A stretch of 64,000 bases of DNA, taken from NCBI RefSeq assembly GCF_049532905.1, contig NZ_CP064032.1, forward strand, positions 2,480,001 through 2,544,000, read 5' to 3'. Positions 58,808 through 64,000 of this stretch are shown here, piece by piece; the first letter of the stretch is position 1; each line of letters begins with the position of its first letter. The position numbers and the translations under genes are program-made. The notes beneath the pieces were generated by a model. That model saw only the letters and a program-made list of their open reading frames with translations. It made no database searches and was not told the DNA's origin. The DNA comes from Dyella_B nitratireducens (lineage in GTDB: Bacteria; Pseudomonadota; Gammaproteobacteria; Xanthomonadales; Rhodanobacteraceae).

Positions 58808-59587
58808 TCAGGTATTCCGCAGCCGAATACTTTCAGCCAGGTTGCCACGGAAGATGTGTTGCCCGAGGTGACCGAGATCGGATTGCATGTCCGCAAAAAC
58901 CTTGCCGCCGATATCGCGCCAGCGGCGGCAGAAGGCGTAGTCCTCGGAGAGGTAGCGGCGCGAATCCGGATCGACCATGCAGTCGAAAAACAGCCAGTAA
59001 TACGGTTGCTGCGGGTTGTCAGGCGGCCCGTCCGGCCGATAGTTCAATTCCGGATAGGCTTTCATCATCTTGGTCAACACGTCGCGCTTGATCACCATGA
59101 AACCGGTGGGCGCCTCAGCCACTTCGACAAAGCCGTCGTCGTTCATGAACTTCTGCAGCGGTTCGGCGCCGTGGCCCACGGCATTCAAGGGGTAGTCGGT
59201 GTATAGCGACTCGAACAGCTCGCGCGTGGTACCTGCGGGCACGCCGTCCACGGGCCAGTTGAAGCGTTTGAGCGGATATACGCCTGCCGCCACGTCGTAG
59301 TCGGACAGCAACAGGCGGATCGCCGCCTGGGGTTTGAATGAGATGTCCGCATCGATCCAGAACAGATGCGTGTATTCCTCGTGCATCAAAAAGAACTTCA
59401 CGATCTCGTTTCTACCGCGCGTGACGAGGCTGTCGGCATACATGTTGAGCGATGATTTCAGCCCGAGCCGGATGGATTCATGAGTCAGCTCGAACATGCT
59501 GGTGACGTAATGCATCGATACCGCGGATACGTAGCTGGGCGTGGCCCAGAGCACATTCATGGACTGAAGCGCGGAATTGGGGAGCAT
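58808..59587 (-). CDS. Glycosyltransferase-like protein with DxD motif
   Basis: 259 residues from ATG 59587 (ATG 59593 is close). A GT-A-like nucleotide-sugar fold is suggested by N-V-L-W-A-T-P-S-Y, a helix Y-A-D-S-L-V-T-R-G-R-N-E-I-V, and F-W-I-D-A-D-I-S-F with Asp79 and Asp81 as DxD. Later blocks: Y-D-V-A-A-G-V-Y-P-L-K, A-P-T-G-F-M-V-I-K-R and S-E-D-Y-A-F-C-R-R-W. No membrane segment. Substrate and acceptor are unknown; neighbours give no hint. Confidence 0.75.
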   Translation of the reverse strand: MLPNSALQSMNVLWATPSYVSAVSMHYVTSMFELTHESIRLGLKSSLNMYADSLVTRGRNEIVKFFLMHEEYTHLFWIDADISFKPQAAIRLLLSDYDVAAGVYPLKRFNWPVDGVPAGTTRELFESLYTDYPLNAVGHGAEPLQKFMNDDGFVEVAEAPTGFMVIKRDVLTKMMKAYPELNYRPDGPPDNPQQPYYWLFFDCMVDPDSRRYLSEDYAFCRRWRDIGGKVFADMQSDLGHLGQHIFRGNLAESIRLRNT

Positions 59588-59786
59588 GGACATCCTCTGT
59601 TCGCAAGATAAATCGGCGACAACACACAACGCCGCCGATCTTACTTATGACGGCATGACGCATGCCAGCAAAAACAAACATGCCCGCTTCATGCGGATTG
59701 CACGCCAAACCCGCACCGCTTGCGCGCAAGCTTCATACTATGCGCCTCACGTAACGGTATCCCTATCCAGCTCAAGGAAGTTCGAC

Positions 59787-60461
59787 ATGGGCAAGCACAT
59801 CAACCTTCCCACCAGCGGCACGCAATGCATCGGCGCCTACCTGGCCGAAGCGCACGGCAAGCCCAAGGGCGGCTTGGTCGTCATCCAGGAAATCTTCGGT
59901 GTGAATGCGCATGTTCGCAGCGTGGCGGATCGCTTTGCTGCCATGGGCTACACCACGGTGGCACCTGCGTTTTTCGACCACCTGGAGACCGATGTCGAAC
60001 TGGAATACTCCGATCAGAGCATGGCCAAGGGGCGGCAGCTGGTGATGGAACTTGGACTGGATCGCGCGGTGGAAGACGTCGCCAGCGCCGCTGAAGCCAT
60101 CCAGTCCGCCGGCAAGATTGGCAGCGTGGGCTATTGCTGGGGCGGCACGGTGGCGTTTCTTTCAGCCATCCGCTTGGGACTGCCTTCCGTGAGCTATTAC
60201 GGCGCACGCAACGTGCCATTTCTTGGCGAACAGCCGAAGGCACCGGTGATGTTTCACTTCGGCGAAGAAGACAAATCCATTCCACCCGAGATGGTGGCCA
60301 AGCACCGCGAGATGCTCCCGCAGATGGACGTCTACAGCTATCCCGGCGCCGGCCATGCGTTCAACCGCGACATCGATCCCAGCCACTACCACCAGCCAAG
60401 CGCCGAACTGGCGCTGCAGCGTACGATGGCGTTCTTCGACAAGTATCTGGCCCACGCATGA
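59787..60461 (+). CDS. Dienelactone hydrolase family protein
   Basis: 224 residues from ATG 59787, with AAGGAAG upstream. Alpha/beta hydrolase with triad Cys117 (G-Y-C-W-G-G), Asp in G-E-E-D-K-S-I-P and His in P-G-A-G-H-A-F-N. I-Q-E-I-F-G-V-N-x-H-V-R is typical of the family. Substrate unknown; often a general lactone or ester hydrolase. The HIT gene overlaps its end by 4 bp. Confidence 0.94.
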   Translation: MGKHINLPTSGTQCIGAYLAEAHGKPKGGLVVIQEIFGVNAHVRSVADRFAAMGYTTVAPAFFDHLETDVELEYSDQSMAKGRQLVMELGLDRAVEDVASAAEAIQSAGKIGSVGYCWGGTVAFLSAIRLGLPSVSYYGARNVPFLGEQPKAPVMFHFGEEDKSIPPEMVAKHREMLPQMDVYSYPGAGHAFNRDIDPSHYHQPSAELALQRTMAFFDKYLAHA

Positions 60462-60886
60462 GCGGCACCGGTTTCGAACTCGATCCAAGGTTGCAAGCAG
60501 ACACGCAGCACATCGCCAAGCTGCCTCTGTGCGATGTGCTGCTGATGAACGATGCACGCTTTGCATGGCTGATCCTGGTACCGCGAGTCGCCGGTTGCGC
60601 GGAAATACTCGACCTGCCCGAGCGGGCGCGCGAACGGTTATGGCAGGAGATCAACCATGCCGCAGCGGCGCTGCGCGAGGTTGTTCCATGCGACAAGCTC
60701 AACCTCGGCGCACTTGGCAATATCGTGCGGCAATTGCACGTGCACGTCGTCGCGCGCAAGGAAGGTGACGCAGCGTGGCCAGGACCGGTATGGGGAAGCG
60801 GCGCGGCAAAACCTTATGGTGGCGATGAGCTCTTGTCGCTCGTGCAGCGCCTGCGGCAGCAGCTCGCCTCATCCAGCCTTGCATAA
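60458..60886 (+). CDS. HIT-family protein
   Basis: 142 residues. Nucleotide-hydrolase fold of the histidine triad superfamily, with Q-L-H-V-H-V-V-A-R where the first His of the triad is Gln, as in a known subfamily. Domain begins with L-P-L-C-D-V-L-L-M-N-D-A-R-F and ends with P-G-P-V-W-G. Reaction is unknown (AMP-containing substrates likely). ATG overlaps the TGA of the preceding hydrolase. Confidence 0.9.
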   Translation: MSGTGFELDPRLQADTQHIAKLPLCDVLLMNDARFAWLILVPRVAGCAEILDLPERARERLWQEINHAAAALREVVPCDKLNLGALGNIVRQLHVHVVARKEGDAAWPGPVWGSGAAKPYGGDELLSLVQRLRQQLASSSLA

Positions 60887-60890
60887 AAAA

Positions 60891-60911
60891 GCGCCTGTCG
60901 ATGACAGGCGC
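60891..60911. terminator. Hairpin between convergent genes
   Basis: GCGCCTGTC, loop GAT, GACAGGCGC with AAAAAA on its left (a T run for the minus strand) and TCTATCTTTC on its right. Likely works for both the HIT gene and the lipoprotein gene. Confidence 0.85.
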
Positions 60912-60941
60912 TCTATCTTTCATCGATGGCCGGATCCGGTA

Positions 60942-61478
60942 TCAGTGACCGCCGGAGGAATCGGAAGCGGAGGATGAGTCACCACCACCCTGGTCACCAC
61001 CGTAGGACTTGCCGCTGGCATCCTTGGCGGTATCGCTGCTCGGAGCGCTGGCTGGCGCATGGTAATCCTCCAGCGCGCGTGCCTTGGTCTCCACCGGGTT
61101 GATGCGTGCCAGCTTGCCGCCGTCGTCGTAGTAAACGACGAAGCCGTAATCGAGCTGCAAGCGCGCCATGTACTGCAAATGCTGCTTGCGGATCTTCGAA
61201 TCATCGCTAGGCAGCAGCAGCACTGTCTTGGGCAGCCTGCCCGTGTCCTTCAGATACGAGAAATGGCTGCCAGCGTCGAGCGCGGAAACCACGGCACCAT
61301 CAATCAGGAACTGACCATTCTTATAAGCCTTCATGGTCATGTCGAACTGGCTTTGGGTCTGCGTGGTCTTCACCGTGTCGTCCTTGGACGCGCCGCGATG
61401 GCAACCGCCAAGCACCAGCAGGCTGCCGAACATAAGGACGGCGGCACCACGGGTTGACAGCGTGGAAAGACGGATCAT
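60942..61478 (-). CDS. Lipoprotein, unknown function
   Basis: 178 residues. Lipobox L-G-G-C (Cys26), a globular part (residues 45-130: A-Y-K-N-G-Q-F-L-I-D-G-A-V-V-S, T-V-L-L-L-P-S-D-D-S-K-I-R-K-Q-H) and a C-terminal tail rich in Ser, Gly and Asp (G-G-D-Q-G-G-G-D-S-S-S). Family not recognised. Convergent to the HIT gene. Confidence 0.72.
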   Translation of the reverse strand: MIRLSTLSTRGAAVLMFGSLLVLGGCHRGASKDDTVKTTQTQSQFDMTMKAYKNGQFLIDGAVVSALDAGSHFSYLKDTGRLPKTVLLLPSDDSKIRKQHLQYMARLQLDYGFVVYYDDGGKLARINPVETKARALEDYHAPASAPSSDTAKDASGKSYGGDQGGGDSSSASDSSGGH

Positions 61479-61563
61479 TGCTTAGATCTCCTGCGAATAT
61501 CAGCGAAGCCAGGCAAGTGTAGCGCCGCCGGATGAAGGTGGATGAGGTGAGTAAGCGGCGTGT

Positions 61564-62130
<567 letters not shown>

Positions 62131-62229
62131 GCGGACTCCGGTGCTACCTGCCGCGCCCGGCTGCTCCGGGCGCAAAGCGGCAAAAATACATGGTGAATGG
62201 GGCGTTGCGCCAGATCGGCACCAAGCCGC

Positions 62230-62787
62230 TCAGGGCGCGGGGGCCGGGCAGGCGTCCAGCCCCGCGGACAAGCAGGCCAGCACGGTGCTCAGCTCCATGC
62301 AGCGTGCCGGGCTCGCCAATACTTGCGCCGGCATGCAACCGCTGCCAGGCAGCGCCACGGTCAGCGGCTCCGGCGAAAGCAGGCGTGCCGACATGGTTCG
62401 CAAGATTTCGCACAGCGCGTCCTGCGCATGATGCGAGCCGCGCGCCGAAGCGTTGATCAGCAGCACCGGCTTATTGGGAAATTCCAGGCTACCCACCAGC
62501 CAGTCCAGCAGATTCTTGAACGCACCGGGCACGCCGTGGGCGTATTCGGGACAGGCGATCAGCAACGCATCGCTTTGCCCGACCGCCGCGCGCAATTCCT
62601 GGACGACCACAGGCACGCCTTCACTCTCATCATCAGGATTGAACAGCGGCAACGTGCCGAGACCCGTGTACAACGCAAGCGAGAGCCCCGGCTGCGCCAA
62701 CTCGCGTGCAGCGAGCAACGCGGCGGTATTGGATGAAACGCGCCGCAGACTACCCGAAAGACAAAGCACCTGCCGCGCGGCGCTCAT
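62230..62787 (-). CDS. NADPH-dependent FMN reductase-like flavoprotein
   Basis: 185 residues. Flavodoxin-like fold with L-S-G-S-L-R-R-V-S-S-N (FMN phosphate loop) and C-P-E-Y-A-H-G-V-P-G-A-F-K-N-L-L-D-W (the ring site). It likely reduces quinones, azo compounds or chromate. It overlaps the end of the upstream mrp gene by 4 bp. Confidence 0.92.
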   Translation of the reverse strand: MSAARQVLCLSGSLRRVSSNTAALLAARELAQPGLSLALYTGLGTLPLFNPDDESEGVPVVVQELRAAVGQSDALLIACPEYAHGVPGAFKNLLDWLVGSLEFPNKPVLLINASARGSHHAQDALCEILRTMSARLLSPEPLTVALPGSGCMPAQVLASPARCMELSTVLACLSAGLDACPAPAP

Positions 62788-63878
62788 GCCGCGGGTTGGC
62801 CCTGCACGACAATCTTGCCCAGTCCCAGCGATTTGTTGCGCGGCTGGCGTGCGAGCCGGCCAGCGGTATTGCGTGCAATCTCGCGATAGCGCGCGGCCAG
62901 CTCCGAATCAGGCATCGCCGCCACAGTGGGATGGCCGCCGTCGGCCTGTTCGCGGATACGGATGTCCAGCGGCAACGACCCCAGGTACGGTACCTGGTAC
63001 TGCTCCGCCATACGCTCGCCACCACCCGCACCGAAGATATGTTCCTCATGGCCGCAGTTCGTGCACACGTGCGTCGCCATATTCTCGACGATGCCGAGCA
63101 CCGGCACTTCCACCTTCTCGAACATCTTCAGCGCCTTGCGCGCATCGAGCAGCGCAATGTCTTGCGGCGTGGTGACGATGACCGCGCCTGCCACCGGCAC
63201 CTTCTGCGACAGCGTGAGCTGGATGTCGCCCGTACCCGGCGGCAGATCGATCACGAGGTAATCGAGCATGTCCCAGCGCGTGTCGCCGAGCAGTTGCATC
63301 ATCGCCTGGGTCACCATCGGGCCACGCCAGATCATCGGTGTTTCCTCGTCAACCAGAAAACCGATCGACATCGCCTGCAGGCCGTGCGCGGTCATCGGCG
63401 TGATGGTCTTGCCGTCCGGCGATTCGGGCCGGCCCTGGATACCGAGCATGCGCGGCTGGCTCGGACCATAAATGTCGGCATCGAGAATGCCGACCTTGGC
63501 ACCTTCCGCCACCAAGGCCAGCGCGAGGTTCACCGCCACCGTGGACTTGCCTACACCGCCCTTGCCGGACGCCACCGCGATGATGTTTTTCACGTTCGGC
63601 AGCGGCGCCAGCGTGCCCTGCACTTTGTGCGCATGAATGCGGCTGGAGAGGGAGATCACCGCTGCCTCGATCGCCGCGTCCGCCTCCAGTGCCTGCTTGG
63701 CCTGCGCAGCCAGCGATTCGCCAGCGCCGACGGCCGGGTAGCCGAGCTGGATATCCACCGAGACCCTGGCGCCGTCCACGCCGACGGCGCGGATGGATTC
63801 AGCCAAGGGGGCACCGGTGTGGGGGTCGATAAGGTCGCCAAGAATCTGGCGTACCAGGGCTTCGTTCGCCTGCGTCAT
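62784..63878 (-). CDS. apbC: Iron-sulfur cluster carrier ATPase Mrp/ApbC
   Basis: 364 residues. N-terminal MIP18/DUF59-like domain (residues 5-90), deviant Walker A A-S-G-K-G-G-V-G-K-S-T (residues 103-113) and C-x-x-C motif in V-C-T-N-C-G-H-E-E. It binds and transfers Fe-S clusters. The order apbC upstream of a flavin reductase and dcd on the same strand is visible here; the neighbouring gene beyond the right edge is not. Confidence 0.95.
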   Translation of the reverse strand: MTQANEALVRQILGDLIDPHTGAPLAESIRAVGVDGARVSVDIQLGYPAVGAGESLAAQAKQALEADAAIEAAVISLSSRIHAHKVQGTLAPLPNVKNIIAVASGKGGVGKSTVAVNLALALVAEGAKVGILDADIYGPSQPRMLGIQGRPESPDGKTITPMTAHGLQAMSIGFLVDEETPMIWRGPMVTQAMMQLLGDTRWDMLDYLVIDLPPGTGDIQLTLSQKVPVAGAVIVTTPQDIALLDARKALKMFEKVEVPVLGIVENMATHVCTNCGHEEHIFGAGGGERMAEQYQVPYLGSLPLDIRIREQADGGHPTVAAMPDSELAARYREIARNTAGRLARQPRNKSLGLGKIVVQGQPAA

Positions 63879-64000
63879 TGAAGAAAGGAGCTATGGTGAG
63901 GACGTGCAATTATGCCAGCAGGGGCTGATGACTCGTCGTCATGGCGCGTTTGCGCAATGCAGCTTGACCGATTCGACTGGCGCTCGGCACGCTGCACCAT

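Noticed and set aside
63912..64000. Plus-strand open frame running off the right edge (starts MPAGADDSSS)
   Set aside because: Too short, no ribosome-binding site, and no recognised similarity. The gene often found divergent from apbC (metG) does not begin in these bases as far as can be seen.

Overview
This 64 kb window is a chromosomal segment of a GC-rich gammaproteobacterium. The order asd, (coiled-coil gene), fimV, truA, trpF, (lysR), trpB, trpA, accD, together with 30S protein THX, a Xanthomonas-type nucleotide pyrophosphatase, YXWGXW-type small lipoprotein and very abundant intergenic palindromes, points to the Xanthomonadales/Lysobacterales, most likely the Rhodanobacteraceae (Dyella, Rhodanobacter, Luteibacter). 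The genus cannot be fixed from the sequence alone. No rRNA, tRNA, insertion sequence, prophage or CRISPR array was seen.

Layout. 1-1784: small minus-strand genes (DUF302, hypothetical, SRPBCC). 2068-3408: secreted amidohydrolase. 3492-5660: an accessory, lower-GC minus-strand block of five genes that ends in what looks like a Tse2-type toxin followed at 1 bp by a Tsi2-like small partner. 5917-7587 hutU. 7878-9499 catalase-like peroxidase and cytochrome b561. 9673-12217 an overlapping alkylation-repair operon (Ada/AlkA fusion, Ogt, DUF985 cupin). 12257-15606 flavoprotein, NTF2-like protein, nucleotide pyrophosphatase lipoprotein. 15899-21442 two LysR regulators, an MFS exporter, an alpha/beta hydrolase and an aldo/keto reductase. 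21869-24584 a two-gene partner-switching module (membrane phosphatase/kinase plus STAS antagonist). 25304-26119 an orphan secreted protein. 26228-31980 hutF, a GNAT-nitrilase fusion, a CLC channel and hutI. 32090-34375 THX and a zinc block (CDF exporter, MerC-like protein, Zur) with a Zur-box-like operator. 34783-38593 gltX, DUF4399, a glycosyltransferase and a PAP2 phosphatase. 38955-48141 accD, trpA, trpB, LysR, trpF, truA, fimV, asd. 48269-57977 dehydrogenase, aroC, prmB, psd, mltD, greB, DUF3025, rimO. 58124-58717 a HigB/HigA-like toxin-antitoxin pair. 58808-63878 glycosyltransferase-like protein, dienelactone hydrolase, HIT protein, lipoprotein, dcd, FMN reductase, mrp/apbC.

How genes work together. 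Histidine catabolism is split over three places (hutU, hutF, hutI; hutH and hutG are not here), and HutF implies the five-step route via formylglutamate. Tryptophan synthesis (trpF, trpBA) carries a divergent LysR gene in its middle, a TrpI-like arrangement. Zinc export genes sit behind a Zur-box-like palindrome next to zur.

The most distinctive large-scale feature is repeats. Three unrelated families of paired, inverted intergenic palindromes (REPIN-like) recur through the window. One family (seven full paired copies, one variant, one half copy) begins and ends with GTAGG and in three cases supplies the TAG stop codon of a flanking gene. Four genes too short to stand out were read directly: THX (32090-32257), a 54-residue lipoprotein (21433-21597), a 55-codon reading frame coupled to greB (55056-55223) and the partial gene at the left edge.
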